Origin: Rugalucina vietnamica
Taxonomy: Eukaryota > Mollusca > Bivalvia > Lucinida > Lucinidae
Assembly (NCBI GenBank): GCA_964017185.1
Contig: OZ024873.1
Location: 46,300,760-46,364,759 of the forward strand
Direction: 5' to 3'
DNA length: 64,000 bases
Below are positions 10,700 to 23,757 of the stretch, in pieces; the first letter of the stretch is position 1; each line of letters opens with the position of its first letter. A model generated the notes under the pieces. That model was not told where the DNA came from and ran no database searches. It saw only the letters and a program-made list of their open reading frames with translations. A program made the translations under genes and the position numbers.

Positions 10700-13175
10700 A
10701 GCCCTATCTAGCCCTAATCTATATATCTTCCTTATTTCCTATCTATAATATTTAATCTCTGTCTTATGCAATCTGGAGAATGTTCCACATGGCAAAGTTA
10801 TCAGAATCAGCAGCCTACCCCCTACCCCTACCTGGGCATACCTGTATAATTTCTGAATATAGCAATGCCTTACTACTCCTACTATCAATACTCTAGAATT
10901 ACAATAGCTTCTGTTGGGTCGAGGCTCGGAGAAAAGGTGCAGGAGGGTATAAGATAACCTAAGATGACATGGAAAGGACTGCACATCAATTTATTAAAGT
11001 AAGTCTCACTCAAATTTTATTAGTATATTAAAAGTCAAGCACAAAATGTAAGGATGAATAATATTGAAAGTCTCATGTGTCAAAAAGGTTGGGGGTGGCG
11101 CCGATACAAGAACTATTTTCCTGGCACAGGCTCAGGTAACAGTGCAAGGAAAATAGTAATGAATTCTGTATTTTCTAATTGTTAGAGTCAGTAACACCAG
11201 GCTATTAATATAAGACATGGGAAGGCATCCTGATCCTCTTCTATTGTTACTCTAGACATGAGGTGTGAAACATAGTCAGAACTTCTCTGGTTTATATTTT
11301 CATTTGTCTTTGATTACTTTTACAAAGAAAGGAAAGAATTATATCTATGATTGTTTACATATAGTATGTAGCTTTCTACAAATATTTACAGTAAAGAAAA
11401 TGCGGAATAAATGTATCGATGTGTGCAAAAGATATTTTCTGTTAATATGTATAAATCAATTTGTTCATAACATCCAAAACAGATTTTCACACCTTTGAAA
11501 TTCTAGATGGATTTTTGAAAGAAATCAATTGCCTTTATCAGGTTCAAACACGACTGCTGCATTCTTGAACCAAGGGCAACAAATATGGAGGATGTAGCAT
11601 TCTTTGTGTCGTCATGGCAACCAAAAAAGATGGCTGCCAACAGAGATCATCATACTTTCATTTTGGAAAGCAGCAGTTGCACCAACAATGTCGGACTTTC
11701 ACTCATTGCAGAGGATTACTTAGTGCTAATTAGCCAAGATGTGATGAAGAGAAAATAAATAATCTATTTCACTCAATATTTGTTCATGTTTGCCTCAACA
11801 AATATAAAATGCTATGTAAAACACATATGTAACTTATTCTTTTATGAGTTATTAAGCACTTATTTCACTTTCATCTTTGGATATAACCCAGGAGATTTAT
11901 TTGTAAATCTTCATGTATAATTATTTTTCAGTTTCCTCAGGATTACATGAATACGTTTGCGGATGTTACAATGCTTTTGCTTCCCAACTACAATGGATTA
12001 ACATCTAAATCTGGAATATAACAAACTTTGTCAGGTAATTTAATTTTTCTTTGTCTCTACAACAGTATATGAACAAAACAATGTCATGTTTTTGTCTTCT
12101 GCATTTCCCCTCCAGATGCATGCTACAGTTTCCATTTGCAGACTTTCTGACAGAAATGTCACCAAAAATGCCTATAAAACTGTCAACTACAGAGTGTTTT
12201 ACTATCGCTGGTTGGAAATGGGTCAAATTGTGAAAAATATTCATTTGGTCCCCTTCAACCAGCTGTGGTATACATTCATATCCAACTTGAGGTGTGCCTA
12301 CACAGGAGGTCAAGATAAAACAAGAAAGAAGAGCTAAATATTGTTGTTGTTGTAGTGGTGGCTATGCACCTGTAAGATGGAAAGCCAGTTACAGAAAAAC
12401 GCCAAGCTTTTGACCACAAGAATTTGCTGCTCTGTTGACAATGGAAAAAAGAATCTCTGATGTCTGCAATGTGATTTTGATTCCCATTTCTTGACTGTAC
12501 AATGCTCCAGCTAGAAGTGGTCGGTCTTTAATCAGGCAGTTTTGAGCTCCAGACAAGGTATGAAATGCAAAAAAGAAGCTGTTCAAAAGCGACAAAAACT
12601 GAATACCAGGAGACTCAGACAGAACAAATTAGCACCTCAATCTTAAAGACTACAAATAAAGACAAATGAAAGCTAACCCTATAAGGACAAACAAACACGT
12701 ATGCCACTAGAAGAGCCACTAAGCAGTGAGTAAAATCATCTTCTCGACCTCACTTCAAAAGAATCTTGAACAAGTGACTCCATGAGGGTCTAGACAATGG
12801 TTCAAAATTGTTTGTCATAGGAAAACTAGGTGATTAAACTTTGTCATTAAACAAAAGACCATTTATCAGTACAGTCAAACCAGACCTACTTGGACTGAAA
12901 AACTGCATGCTGTTATAATTTCTATTTCATTATGTTAAATGAGGTTCATTCAAGATTCTGAGAAAAAACATTGGTTTCACAACAAATGGGCTGTTAACCA
13001 ACAGAGGTAACCGAGAGGCGATTTATGGAAATCGAAGCGTCACATTATGAAACAGACTTCTAAGTGTATGTTACTCTTTACACATGGTACAAAACAAAAC
13101 ATCATGTCATGAAAGTTTTGAACTATGTTACAAAGGAATTAAATAATGTATTAACAAAAGCTCATGAAGAATTAT
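10700..13175. other. no gene recognised
   Basis: Searched on the minus strand for the missing MIB1 ankyrin and RING exons without success. The frame at 12005-12313 (minus) has no recognisable domain or convincing flanking splice sites. Confidence 0.4.
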
Positions 13176-13179
13176 CCAG

Positions 13180-13427
13180 GCCCCGAGGTTATAAAACTTT
13201 TTCATGCTCAGCTCAGCTGAGACTAAAATCTATCCTGCTCATGTTAAAATGCCAACAATTGTTGGCATTTTAACATTTATTAGCAGGCTAAATTACAGGC
13301 TTTGGCAATCTTACCCTGAAATTTCAACCAATTTTGGTTATGTCAGTAATTATGAGCAGTTTAGATTTCATGCTCAGCTGAGTTGAGCTTGAAAAAAGTT
13401 CTATAACCCCTGGTCCTCCAGGTAATC
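13180..13427. mobile_element. palindromic MITE with GGTTATARAACTTTTT ends
   Basis: Left GAGGTTATAAAACTTTTTC plus GCTCAGCTCAGCTGAG is mirrored at the right by CTCAGCTGAGTTGAGC plus AAAGTTCTATAACCCC. A second internal palindrome, AAAATGCCAACAATTGTTGG and complement, lies at 13247-13274. Confidence 0.75.
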
Positions 13428-14740
13428 TGTTTTCCCTGAACCAGCTTATTACAGAGTATGTGTGTAATTCCCCAGAAATTCTATACCTACAATATGCATG
13501 TGATAGGTAGTCAGTCGGCAGCCAAAGAGGCTTTTTTAGTCATGATTTCCCACTCTGCTATTAATAGATACACCTCTAATCTACGTTAGTTTAGATTGCT
13601 TTTACATGTTTTATAGAATTATATCAGCTAAATCTTTCAGTTTTGGTTGAATGCCATGCCTTTTTGCACCAATCTTCCGATCTTGATATATCGAACAGAA
13701 ATGTACATTGAAACAGTTGAAAACATTGACCTCAATGATATGCATGTAGCATTATGCCAACATGCATGTGTGTGTAACAATATGTCAAATATTTACATAA
13801 ATTCTTGAACCTGTACAGATGCTTATATGTGTGTGTGACTTCTTTGATACTCAAAGCATATACTACTTATATGAGTTACATCATAACCTTGCACTCAAAT
13901 GCTTTGCATGTGTCATAGGTCTCTCTAGGCGAAAATAATACATGTCATTTGACTTTATTTTTTTTTTTTTTTGTTTCGAAGAAGAGAAATTACAGTCGTT
14001 TTTGGTATCAGATTTAATGTCTTACCAACAGCTAAGGTCATATGGAGACATGATCTCACTGCATCTCTCCTGCAGGGTGATAGTGTTATAATAAAATCAT
14101 ATAATAGTTTTGTTTATATGGATACTGTATACATTTGATAGACATGGAGATCTATAAAAATGGTTTAAAAGATTTAATGTTAATGCTCATATGTCAATGA
14201 AAATGTTGACCCCTGAGTTTAATAACAGTAATATTTTTGTTTTGTGTCCAGGTCAGCAGCTTAATGCACCAGCCATTTATAACCATGTCCATCCACCAAC
14301 CCCCACCCCACCACCACACAACTTCGGAGAAGGGTGGGGAACAGCCAGGCTAAAGTGTGGGGCAATTACCTTTTTTTATTGACAAGGTTTTGACATTATG
14401 ATCTGTACCCAAGGGAGATTTTCTATTGTGTATGGCATGGCAAAGAGCAAAGTTTTGACCTCAAGTTTTTCCCCCCAGGGGTGGGGCTTACAGCTGGGCA
14501 CTGAAAAGTTTCAAAATCATAATCCCCCCTTCACCCCATGTAGGCGTAGTTACGAATGACTGGTGCATAAATAAGTTACCTTTGTACTAGCCTGCCAGAG
14601 GTTATCAGTACTTAGTGCACATAAACATAACTGGACCCATTGAACTATTAAATGACCATGATCAGACTGTTTCATCCTACAGAGTTGACTGCTGATCAGA
14701 CAGCTACAGGTCTTGCGCAAAAGCATGTACATGTATCAGT
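13428..14740. other. no gene recognised
   Basis: Scattered GT/CA-rich and poly-T (13958-13972) sequence. About 14028-14075 (AACAGCTAAGGTCATATGGA) resembles a SINE body also seen near 42990. No exon seen. Confidence 0.4.
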
Positions 14741-14744
14741 ATAC

Positions 14745-14980
14745 GAGCCAAGATGCAAGAAAACCGGTCTTCGGGACTTCTGACCTGGTCCGATACAAAC
14801 TGGCCTATACAGTCACAGAAGAAAGTTAGAAGCTTTAAATTTTGGATATAAGTAGAGGAAGAATTATACTATCCCTGTGGCGAAAACAAAGGCGCTGATC
14901 AGCTGTGCAGTTACTGCACAGCTGATCTGCGTCTTTGTTTTCTCATAGGTAATAATCCTGTTTTCTCACGTAGCTGCTCA
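14745..14980 (+). mobile_element. hairpin MITE (GAGCC family), copy 4
   Basis: Complete, flanked by ATAC on both sides. Central arms CTGTGCAG/CTGCACAG, perfectly paired but different in sequence from copy 2. Confidence 0.88.
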
Positions 14981-15310
14981 TACATCAGTATATACATGTG
15001 AGTTAGTTAGTGAGAAAATAATGTTTTTGCATACATATTTTCAAAGGCTTCTATATTATTTCCATATTTTGCCCATGTGTGCAAGTATTTATGTTTCCTG
15101 TGAGAAATATACATTCCAGATGTGTCTGTCTACAGACCTGTGACTCATAGGAAACTACAGGGCACTAGGTGAAATCCAATTACTGTACAGATAAGAAGAA
15201 GCACATGTACTTCTCGTAGTTCTTCAATGATCGGCACACATCTTGATTAAACATGTTCATCTACCTATGATTATGTGTATGATTATGCATGTGTATGATT
15301 ATGCAAGAAC

Positions 15311-15481
15311 CAGTACACCTCAACACACTTCGTTGTAACACTGTTTTGGATATAACACAACACATGCTGGACCCCAAATGCTCATTTCAAACTGATTTTC
15401 ATTTTATTCTCTACGGGGATAGCTAACACGGAAATGGGCTTGGGCCCCAACAATAGTGTTATAAAGAGGTTGTGGTGTACA
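15311..15481. mobile_element. MITE with TACACCTC...GAGGTGTA ends (family N), copy 1
   Basis: Ends TACACCTCAACACACTTC and AAGAGGTTGTGGTGTA; shares GGATAGCTAACACG and AATAGTGTTATAAAGAGGTT with 41443-41632. Consistent with a TA duplication of a Tc1/mariner-like MITE. Confidence 0.7.
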
Positions 15482-16100
15482 TGTGTTGATCTTGACACTC
15501 CAGTCTTATGGTCTTATGGCCCATTCAACCAAATTTACAGCATATAGAGATGATCCAACAATCACCAAACCAGAATACCTTGCATGGTCCAAGGGAAATA
15601 ATTCATAACTCTTGCATAATTTTCCATTTCTATTCATTTCAGGTACACAAAATGAAGAAGACAGATAATAAAGAAGCTAAGGTTTCTTGACATACAAGAA
15701 GTTCCAGGCACATGTGATTGTATCTTGAATGCTGGAGTACAATATTCCTTAAATGCTCAATTCGGATATAAATTCAAAAACATTCTTTTTGGATTCTTTT
15801 GGGATTAATAAAACTTTGTGATACAGGAAACTGTTAGTTGTCAGAATTCCACAGTGCTCAAAAGCAGGTCATTGGATTTACATCATACTTAAGAACAATT
15901 AATTTTGCTAAATATGTACATTCCATTTCCTTTGAAAATTAACATTCCTTAATTTAAGACTATTTCCAATTTACTTGTTTGTTTCTGTTTTACATGTTTG
16001 TTTCTGTTTACATCTGTTTCATTAATCAACCAAGAGGCATAAAATAAATTTCTGAAAAAGAGAAATAATTATGCTTATATTTGTTTCGAAACAAAAATAA
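15482..16100. other. no gene recognised
   Basis: AT-rich intronic or intergenic sequence. No repeat of a family seen elsewhere in the window. Confidence 0.4.
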
Positions 16101-16186
16101 TTTGAGCCACATCACATAAACCCGACTTTTGCATCTGTGAAACAAAGCTGCAAATGGGAAAAGTTAACATCATTTCCCTGCGAAAT

Positions 16187-16413
16187 GAGCTGCGCCACAA
16201 AAAAACTAGATTTTTGCCTATGCAAAAACAAAGGCGCAGATCAGCTGTGCAGTAACTGCATAGCTCATCAGCGCCTTAGTTTTCGCTAATCGAATAGTAC
16301 AATTCCTAAGTCCGAAATTTCAAGATTCTAGCCATCTTCTGTAGCTGCACAGGCTTGTTTGTGTCGGACCTGGTCTGAAACCCAGAAGACCGTTTCTCTC
16401 ATGTCGTGGCTCA
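16187..16413 (-). mobile_element. hairpin MITE (GAGCC family), copy 5
   Basis: Reversed copy (hairpin first, asymmetric body second). A truncated terminus of a further copy (GAGCCACATCACATAAACCC) lies just upstream at 16104-16135. Confidence 0.8.
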
Positions 16414-16539
16414 TATAGTCTCATCAGAAGGACTGAAGCCCAGGATCAAACCTGCAACCCCTCTAAGGACTTCACCACAGAGGCTTCTGCACTGCTTATC
16501 CAGACTCTCAAGTCATCATTATAATTAATGAGACATGAT

Positions 16540-16753
16540 AATACCAACAATGTGCTTTCCGAACAGGTCCGACACAAACCGAGCTGTACAAGTACACAAG
16601 ATGGCATGATATTTTGGATTTAAAAGTACAGCAATGTACTATCCGTGTAGCGAAAACAAGGGCGCTGATCAGCTTCACGGTTACCGTGAAGCTGATCTAC
16701 GTCTTTGTTTTCGCATATGCAGATTGTTTGTTTTCTCATGCCACAGCTCATTT
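16540..16753 (+). mobile_element. hairpin MITE (GAGCC family), copy 6, left end missing
   Basis: Starts inside the terminal repeat (ACCAACAATGTGCTTTCC). Arms CTTCACGG/CCGTGAAG are perfectly paired. Confidence 0.82.
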
Positions 16754-17013
16754 ATTGTAATGGACTGGCTTAAATGCTTGTCACTCAACTATAAAAGAAA
16801 ATGGACACATCAAGAAAAGGATCACAAGAATTTAGATTCATTCAGCAGCTGGCTCTAATCTTGAGCCCCTTCAAGAGTAATTAGCAGAACCTCTAACCAG
16901 TAAAGCTTCATACCAGCCTGGTTATGTTAAGAAAACAGGCTTGGTAAGTCATATGGTGTCAAAAAGTAGGGTAGATCTGAGATTATGGTCGAACATGCTA
17001 GTCTACATCATTT

Positions 17014-17253
17014 GAGCCGCGATGTGAGAAAACCGTATGGTCTACGGAGTTTCCGAGTTGGTCTGACACAAACCGGCCTGTGCAGCTACAGGAGATGGCT
17101 GGAAGCTTGAAATTTCGGATTTAAAAAAAAGAGGAATTGTACTACTTCTATAGCAAAAACAAAGGCGCTGATCAGCTTCACAGTTACTGCGAAGCTGATC
17201 TGCGCCTTTGTTTTTGCATAGACAAAACTCCAGTTTTCTCATGACATGACTCA
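17014..17253 (+). mobile_element. hairpin MITE (GAGCC family), copy 7
   Basis: Complete, flanked by ATTT on both sides. Arms CTTCACAG/CTGCGAAG with one mismatch. Confidence 0.87.
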
Positions 17254-17404
17254 TTTTTGTTTGTGCATCAGACAGAACTCTTGAAGCCTGAACATGTTTT
17301 CTAGGGATTATGCCCAATTTTTGTCTGTCACCAACAATCAATCTACATCAAAAACTGCACAAAAATATCTGTTTGTAATCTGGGAATAAATTCCCCTTTC
17401 TTTA

Positions 17405-17545
17405 TGAGCCATGCCATGAGAAAACAGGCGACACAAAGACACAGATCAGCTGAGCAGTCCCTTTGTTTTCGCTACACAGATAGTAAGATCCCTGCTCTTG
17501 TTATATCTGGAATTGTTGTTTTTTTTCACGCGTCACAGCTCTTAT
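17405..17545 (-). mobile_element. hairpin MITE (GAGCC family), copy 8, internally deleted
   Basis: Both termini (GAGCCATGCCATGAGAAAAC and CACGCGTCACAGCTC) with a collapsed interior of about 140 bp. Confidence 0.7.
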
Positions 17546-17691
17546 GATAAGGGATATCATAAGGGTTTGCATCTTTGCATATTTCACACATGCAAAAATA
17601 TGGCATTCTCTTCAAGCAGTTAATGTGCAAACAATACCTTCAAGAAGGCAAAAGCAAAAATAATAATAATAATAATAATAATAAGAGCTGT

Positions 17692-19486
17692 CGCAGGACA
17701 GCGTAGCTCGCCTGACTTGTGCTTTGCCACTTAACTTATCAAAATCTATGACCCATGACCTTGACCTCAAGGTCGCTCAGGTGGGCTGTGATGGTACAGC
17801 ATAAAATTTCAGATCAATATCCACAAACATGCAAAGTTTAAACTTGATCCATCAACATAGAGATATATAGACTCCCAAAACTTTAAACAAAAATTTCTAA
17901 AGCCATGACCTTGACCTCAAGTTCACTCAGGGTGGGTCATAATGGTACAGCATAAAACTTCAGACCAATATCTACCAACATGCAAAGTATCAACTTGATC
18001 CATCTACATGTTCAAGAGATATAGACTTCTAAAAACTTTAGCCGAAAACTTTAACAAAAAAATTCTAAGTCTGTGACCTTGACCTCAAGGTCACCCAGGG
18101 TGGGTCATGATGGTACTGCATAAAACTTCAGACCAATATCTACCAACATGCAAAGTATCAACTTGATCCATCGACATGTTCAAGAGATATAGACTTCTAA
18201 AAACTTTAATGAAAAAGTCACTAGAGCACGAAATACAGGTCAAGGTCACTAGATCAAAGTGGGTGCAAAGTCGGGACATCTTGGAGAAGCCATATGCAAG
18301 GTTTGATGGTTGTAGGCTTTATAGTTGATGAGATATTAAGGATTGGCTTCAAAAATGACAAAGTCACTGGAGCATGAAATATAGGTCAAGGTCAGTAGGT
18401 CAATGTAAGTGCCCAGTCAGAACATCGAGGAGAAGCCATATGCAAGGTTTGATGGTTGTAGGCTTTATAGTTGATGAGATATTAAGGGTTGGCTTCAAAA
18501 ATGACAAAGTCACTAGAGCACGAAATATAGGTCAAGGTCACTAGGCGAATGTGTGTGCCGAGTCGGGACATCGAGGAGAAGTCATATGCAAGGTTTGATG
18601 GTTGTAGGCTTTATAGTTGAGGAGATATTAAGAGTTGGCTTCAAAAATGACAAAGTCACTAGAGCACGAAATATAGGTCAAGGTCACTAGGTGAATAAGG
18701 GTGCAAAGTCGGGACATCGAGGATAAGCCATATGCAAGGTTTGATGGTTGTAGGCTTTATAGTTGATGAGATATTAAGGGTTGGCTTCAAAAATGACAAA
18801 GTCACTGGAGCATGAAATATAGGTCAAGGTCAGTAGGTGAATAAGGGTGCAAAGTCGGGACATCGAGGAGAAGCCATATGCAAGGTTTGATGGTTGTAGG
18901 CTTTATAGTTGATGAGATATTAAGAGTTGGCTTCAAAACTGACAAAGTCACTGGAGCATGAAATATAGGTCAAGGTTAGTAGGTCAATGTGGGTGCCGAG
19001 TCGGGATATCGAGGAGAAGCCATATGCAAGGTTTGATGGTTGTAGGCTTTATAGTTGATGAGATATTAAGGGTTGGCTTCAAAAATGACAAAGTCACTGG
19101 AGCATGAAATATAGGTCAAGGTCAGTAGGTCAATGTGGGTGCCGAGTCGGGACATCGAGGAGAAGCCTTATGTAAGGTTTGACAGTTCTAGGCTTTACAG
19201 TTGATGAGAAACTAACACAGCATCTGAGCATTGTACAAAGGTGTTCTAGATATTGACCTCTAGCCCCGCCCCCAGGCATGACCCCACGGGTCCCTTCACA
19301 CTAAATCACAGAGTACCCTCATATGCAGCAATGTTCCAAATATGAATGATTTCTGGTCAGTGACTATCAAGATATAACAATTTTAAAAACTTTGACCGAA
19401 AGTGTGACGCGGACCCGGACGTACACGTAAACGCGGACGACCGAGGTGACAACAATAGCTCTGTGCACTTCGTGCAGGCGAGCTAA
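17692..19486 (+). mobile_element. HINE-like element, family B, copy 2 (147-bp cores)
   Basis: 5' AAGAGCTGTCGCAGGACAGC, then TAGCTCGCC. 3' CGGACGACCGAGGTGACAAC, then ATAGCTCTGTGCACTTCGTG with a TGCAC/GTGCA hairpin and GGCGAGCTAA, the inverted complement of the 5' TAGCTCGCC. About seven 147-bp cores plus shorter leader units. It sits inside an AAT microsatellite (17659-17691, 19487-19511). Confidence 0.8.
18215..19200 (+). repeat. 147-bp tandem core array with AGGTCAAGGTCA sites
   Basis: About seven units recognised by TGCAAGGTTTGATGGTTGTA and GGAGAAGCCATATGC. AGGTCAAGGTCA occurs in six of them (near 18237, 18384, 18533, 18677, 18820, 19113); the unit near 18967 has AGGTCAAGGTTA. Confidence 0.92.
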
Positions 19487-19660
19487 TGATAATAATGATA
19501 ATAATAATAAAAGTACTCAAAGTCAGATAAGTGGCAATATATGATAGCTATACATATATGCAGTTAAAGACAAATTAAGTCAACCACAAGAATCTTCTCA
19601 CACATAATTTCCAGAGGCTAAAACCACAATAAAAGCTTAAAATGGGAAATAATATCATTT

Positions 19661-19895
19661 GAGCCTGTGCGTGAGAAAACCAACAATTTCGGTTCCGACC
19701 AGGTCCGACACAAACCAGTCTGTACAGTTACAGAAGATGGTTAGAGGCTGGAAATTTTGGATTTAGATAGCAGAGTAATTGTACTATCCGAGTAGTGAAA
19801 ACAAAGGCGCTGATCAGCTTCGCAGTTACTGCGAAGCTGATCTGCGCCTTTGTTTTCGCCTATGCAGATTGTTGGTTTTCCAATGCAGCGGCTCA
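19661..19895 (+). mobile_element. hairpin MITE (GAGCC family), copy 9
   Basis: Complete. Arms CTTCGCAG/CTGCGAAG perfectly paired around TTA. Confidence 0.88.
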
Positions 19896-20253
19896 TCTCA
19901 TTTTACGCCACATTAAAACATGATGTCTGTTTTTGCATTTAACTCCCACACCAGTATTATCAAGTTTAAAAACAGAAGCTTGAAATCAACAGATTTTTCT
20001 TAGGCTGACGTGACTTTTCAAATGTTCAATCTATTAAATTTTGTGCCTGGTAAACCACATTTATCATAGTGCATAAAAATCTCAAAAGTGTCTGACTGTA
20101 CTTTCAACTGGTGAAAGTACTTCAAATAATCATACAAGTTTGTAACCAAAGTTCATTTTTCATGCACTGACAGAAGTAAGCATGAAATCTAAATGTTGAG
20201 TTTGGGGAGGAATTTCAGGGTCAAATAGGTCCAGGACTCTGACAATGACATAT

Positions 20254-20488
20254 GAGCCGCCTCGTGGGAAAACCAACAATGTGGTTTCCCAACAGGTTCG
20301 ACACAAACCGGCCTGTACAGTCACAGAAAACAGCTAGAAGCTTGAAATTTTGGAGTTAAGTAGAGGAGGAACTGTACTATCCGAGTAGCGAAAACAAAGG
20401 CGCTGATCAGCTTCGCGGTCACCGCGAAGCTGATCTGCGCCTTTGTTTTCGCCAGTGCAGATTGTTGGTTTTCCCATGAGGCGGCTCA
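20254..20488 (+). mobile_element. hairpin MITE (GAGCC family), copy 10
   Basis: Complete, with almost perfect ends (GAGCCGCCTCGTGGGAAAAC and complement) and ATAT on both sides. Arms CTTCGCGG/CCGCGAAG with loop TCA instead of TTA. Confidence 0.92.
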
Positions 20489-20589
20489 TATGTCAAATGC
20501 AAGAGAAATCAGAAAATCTCTCAAACTTTAATCAAAACCACATCCATTCCCTATTTAACTTCCAGACAGAAGCCATTTTATCCAAAACC

Positions 20590-20770
20590 ACACAGCAAAA
20601 CAGTAACACAGATCCGCGCCATTGTTTTCACTACAATTATGAACAATCCCCCTTATTCTTGAATCAGAATTTTGAAGCTTCTATTCTTCTATTCTATCCT
20701 GTAAAGGACAGTTTGAGTCAGACCTGGCAGGAAACCCTGACGACAGACTTTCTCTTGAAGCAGCTCATTT
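20590..20770 (-). mobile_element. hairpin MITE (GAGCC family), copy 11, degraded
   Basis: Right half only: CGCCATTGTTTTCACTAC, TTTTGAAGCTTCTA and terminal TTTCTCTTGAAGCAGCTC. Confidence 0.6.
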
Positions 20771-20844
20771 CATTTTTGAAATGAGAAAACTAGGTTAATT
20801 CATAGCAATGGTGCAAATAAGCAGAAATTGTGCAACTGATGTTG

Positions 20845-20975
20845 AGCCGCAATTTTGTTTTTGCTACATGGCCTAATGATACATGTAGTTAGTCCAATGC
20901 AAGCCTCTATCCATCTTCTTTGGGTGAACAGACTTGGGCCAAAACACCAAAGACAGGTTTTCTCGCAACAAGGCA
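20845..20975 (-). mobile_element. hairpin MITE (GAGCC family), copy 12, fragment
   Basis: TTGAGCCGCAATTTTGTTTT followed by degraded body and AGACAGGTTTTCTCGCAACA. Confidence 0.5.
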
Positions 20976-21073
20976 CACAGAAACTTACTGAACCAAATCA
21001 AAGGTCATTAAAACAAGAAGGAAATGACTTTGACAGACTTCTGAGGGGGTATTAATGAGAAACAGACACATTT

Positions 21074-21307
21074 GAGCCGCGTCATGAGAAAACCAGATTT
21101 CAGCCTATGCGAAAACAAAGGCGCAGATCAGCTTCGCAGTAACTGCGAAGCTGATGAGCTCCTTTGTTTTCGCTACTTGGATAGTTAATTTCTCTTCTTC
21201 CTAAATCTGAAATTTCAAGCTTCTAGCCACCTTCTGTATCTGCACAGGCCGGTTTGTGTCAGACCTGGATGAAAACCCATAAGACCGGTTTTCTCACGTC
21301 GCAGCTC
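21074..21307 (-). mobile_element. hairpin MITE (GAGCC family), copy 13
   Basis: Complete reversed copy flanked by ATTT on both sides. Arms CTTCGCAG/CTGCGAAG perfectly paired. Confidence 0.9.
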
Positions 21308-21593
21308 ATTTGTGAACAGTTCTCAAAGGGCAACTTCAAGGGTTTAACAATCCCTCATAAAATCTGACCCACCCCAGCAATGAAATTGGGGGGTCAATAA
21401 AATAATCAATTTAAATATATTGGCTAGCCTTAGAAGGCACACAAAAAAGCATGTGCCCAGTCTCACTCTAGAATTACTAGCTGATGTTATGTCATGACAG
21501 TCAGTTAACCTTATCACATTTTTTTTGCTATAGCTAGGCACTTAACCAGCAATAAGTGTCACTCTTCAATCAGTAGCTAATGTCTCATGAAAT

Positions 21594-21809
21594 GAGCTGC
21601 ATGAAGAGAAAACCAGATTTTGCACGTAAAAACAAAGATGCAGATCAGCTGTGCTGATCAGCATCACTGATCAGCATCATGGATATACCATTCCTCTTCT
21701 TTTTTAATCCAAAGTTTCAAGCTTCTAGCCTTCTTCTGTGATTACACAGGCTGATTTGTGACAGACCTGGTCAGAAATCCCAAAGACCAGCTTTCTTTCT
21801 TCGTGGCTC
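21594..21809 (-). mobile_element. hairpin MITE (GAGCC family), copy 14
   Basis: Reversed, central palindrome partly deleted. AAAT on both sides. Confidence 0.78.
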
Positions 21810-21879
21810 AAATAAAAGCAGTAGCAAATAATCAAATGTTTGACATTTAAATCACACACCAAGACACAACTACAAACTG

Positions 21880-22030
21880 CACTATCGCAGTGAGTTCCAT
21901 TACCAAAACGCTACCATGCAATATACAGCTGTAATAAAAATGGAAAAATTTCAGTTGAAAAGTTTTGATATCTTTCTTATATTTGCTCAAAACATAGAGT
22001 GTATGTACAAGTAAGAACCACCTCGCCAAG
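21880..22030 (-). repeat. fragment of repeat family E
   Basis: On the minus strand, TATGTTTTGAGCAAATATAA and downstream match the left half of the elements at 55050-55770. Confidence 0.5.
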
Positions 22031-22639
22031 GCACAATGTACAATAGAGAATTGGATTGAAAAGGTATTGTCGTTGAAATTGGTAGACTTGGAAGGGAATG
22101 ATGTCTCATAAAGGAACTAAAATCATAAAATTTCTTTTATTTTATGACTTGACTCATGGAAATAACCAACATATTTCTCACACACATTGAAGCGATCTTT
22201 TGTGTGTGATTATCTTGTCTTGTATTTCATTCCTGAAATTTCTATGAACTGCAACTGATTTTTTAAAGGGGCATAAATTCAAAGCTAAAGAAAACTCTAA
22301 TGAATACCCATATCACAAGAAAAATCAATACTATAGCATATAGAGATATCTAATCTATAGACAAACAGTCACCATATAAAATCCAAAACCAGGAAATAAT
22401 AGTCACTAAAGTATTGCAAAGAGTGCTCTGTGCTCTTGCATACCTAATGAACAATGGCTAACTTCAAAGGCTAATGGAAAACCCACAAGACAGTCTCCTA
22501 ATCTTAAGTTTTGGTATGGTACATCAAGATCAAATTACCTGTTTAAAGCATTTCAAAATGAGCAAGGCTTCAAAGTTCACATCTCATCAACTGCTTAAGT
22601 AATGATGAGAAAGTACATTTACCATAGTTTCAAGAGTCT
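22031..22639. other. no gene recognised
   Basis: AT-rich sequence without exon or known repeat. Confidence 0.4.
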
Positions 22640-23390
22640 TTAAACGGAATACTACTATTCGATTCCCAAATATGATCTTCATGAAACTTCGCATGCTTCA
22701 AGATATTTGTATCCTTGGACTAAAATCTAAATAAAAATGGAGGTTCACAGGCCTTGTTCCCATGGTACCAGAACTTTTCGGATGTTTCTCATGCATATCA
22801 GAAAACTCCCAAACTAGATCTCGTCAAAGTTGATGTGCATACAAAATTTAGTCTCATTCTGTGAATTTATTCTCAAGATATTGATCGGAAACCAAATTAC
22901 AATGTCAATCAAGGGCCGTAACTCTGTCAAAATTTTGGGAAAAATGACAGTTAACATTTCCAAGTTAGATCTTGTCAATGTTGATAAGCATACAAAATTT
23001 GGTCTGATTCTGTCAATCTGTTCTTAAGATATTTAGCTGAAACGAAATTATGACATCAATCAAGGGCCCTAACTCCTTTTGATGTGCATACAAAATTTGG
23101 TCGAATTCTGTTCTCAAGATGTTGAGTGGAAATGAACGATGACATCAAACAAGGGCAGTAACTCAGTCAAAAATTTTGCAAAAAAATAACTGGTAACAAT
23201 CCCAAGCCAGGCCTTGTCAATGTTGATGTGCATATAAAATTTGGTCAGATTCAGTCAATTCATTCTCAAAATATTGAGCAGAAACCAAATGTTCACGGAA
23301 TCAATGATTCACAGAATGATAGATGACGGAATGACGGGAGGACAGGGTGAATCCAGTATATCCCCACTCTTCCAAAGCAGGGCTATACTA
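22640..23390 (+). repeat. tandem-core repeat, family C
   Basis: Four or five diverged units of about 130-150 bp recognised by GATGTGCATACAAAATTTGG and CAATCAAGGGC.GTAACTC, ending in a GATGACGGAATGACGGGAGG stretch near 23325. It resembles the HINE-like elements but neither terminus was identified. Confidence 0.7.
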
Positions 23391-23746
23391 AGGTTCTACA
23401 GCTTCAAACGTCATTGAGAAAACTAAACAGTGTTAAAAACTATGTGTATCATGCACATACTAAACGCCGATGTTGCACAAACAGTGTGCTCATAAACAAT
23501 ATGTTTCCCCTTAAAGAGATCAGAATAGGATCGCTTACTACCTCCTTGTTCCCAAGGCAAGTGCTTTCCTGCTGTTGTTATGCATGCTGGTTAAATCACT
23601 TTACTGTAGACAGACTTTTTATACAAAAACAGAACACGGGCTTTACCTACCTTACAATGAATGCTAAGCAGCAGTCTGACCAGTAGCTATAATGATTGTC
23701 ATCCTATCTGTATATTTTGAAGGCACCACCTTTCAGTAATGTCAAC
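23391..23746. other. no gene recognised
   Basis: Short frames only. Confidence 0.4.
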
Positions 23747-23757
23747 ATATTTGAGCT

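Noticed and set aside
12005-12313. Possible missing MIB1 exon or independent gene
   Set aside because: No ankyrin or RING pattern, no flanking splice sites in a compatible phase, and the plus strand is equally open.
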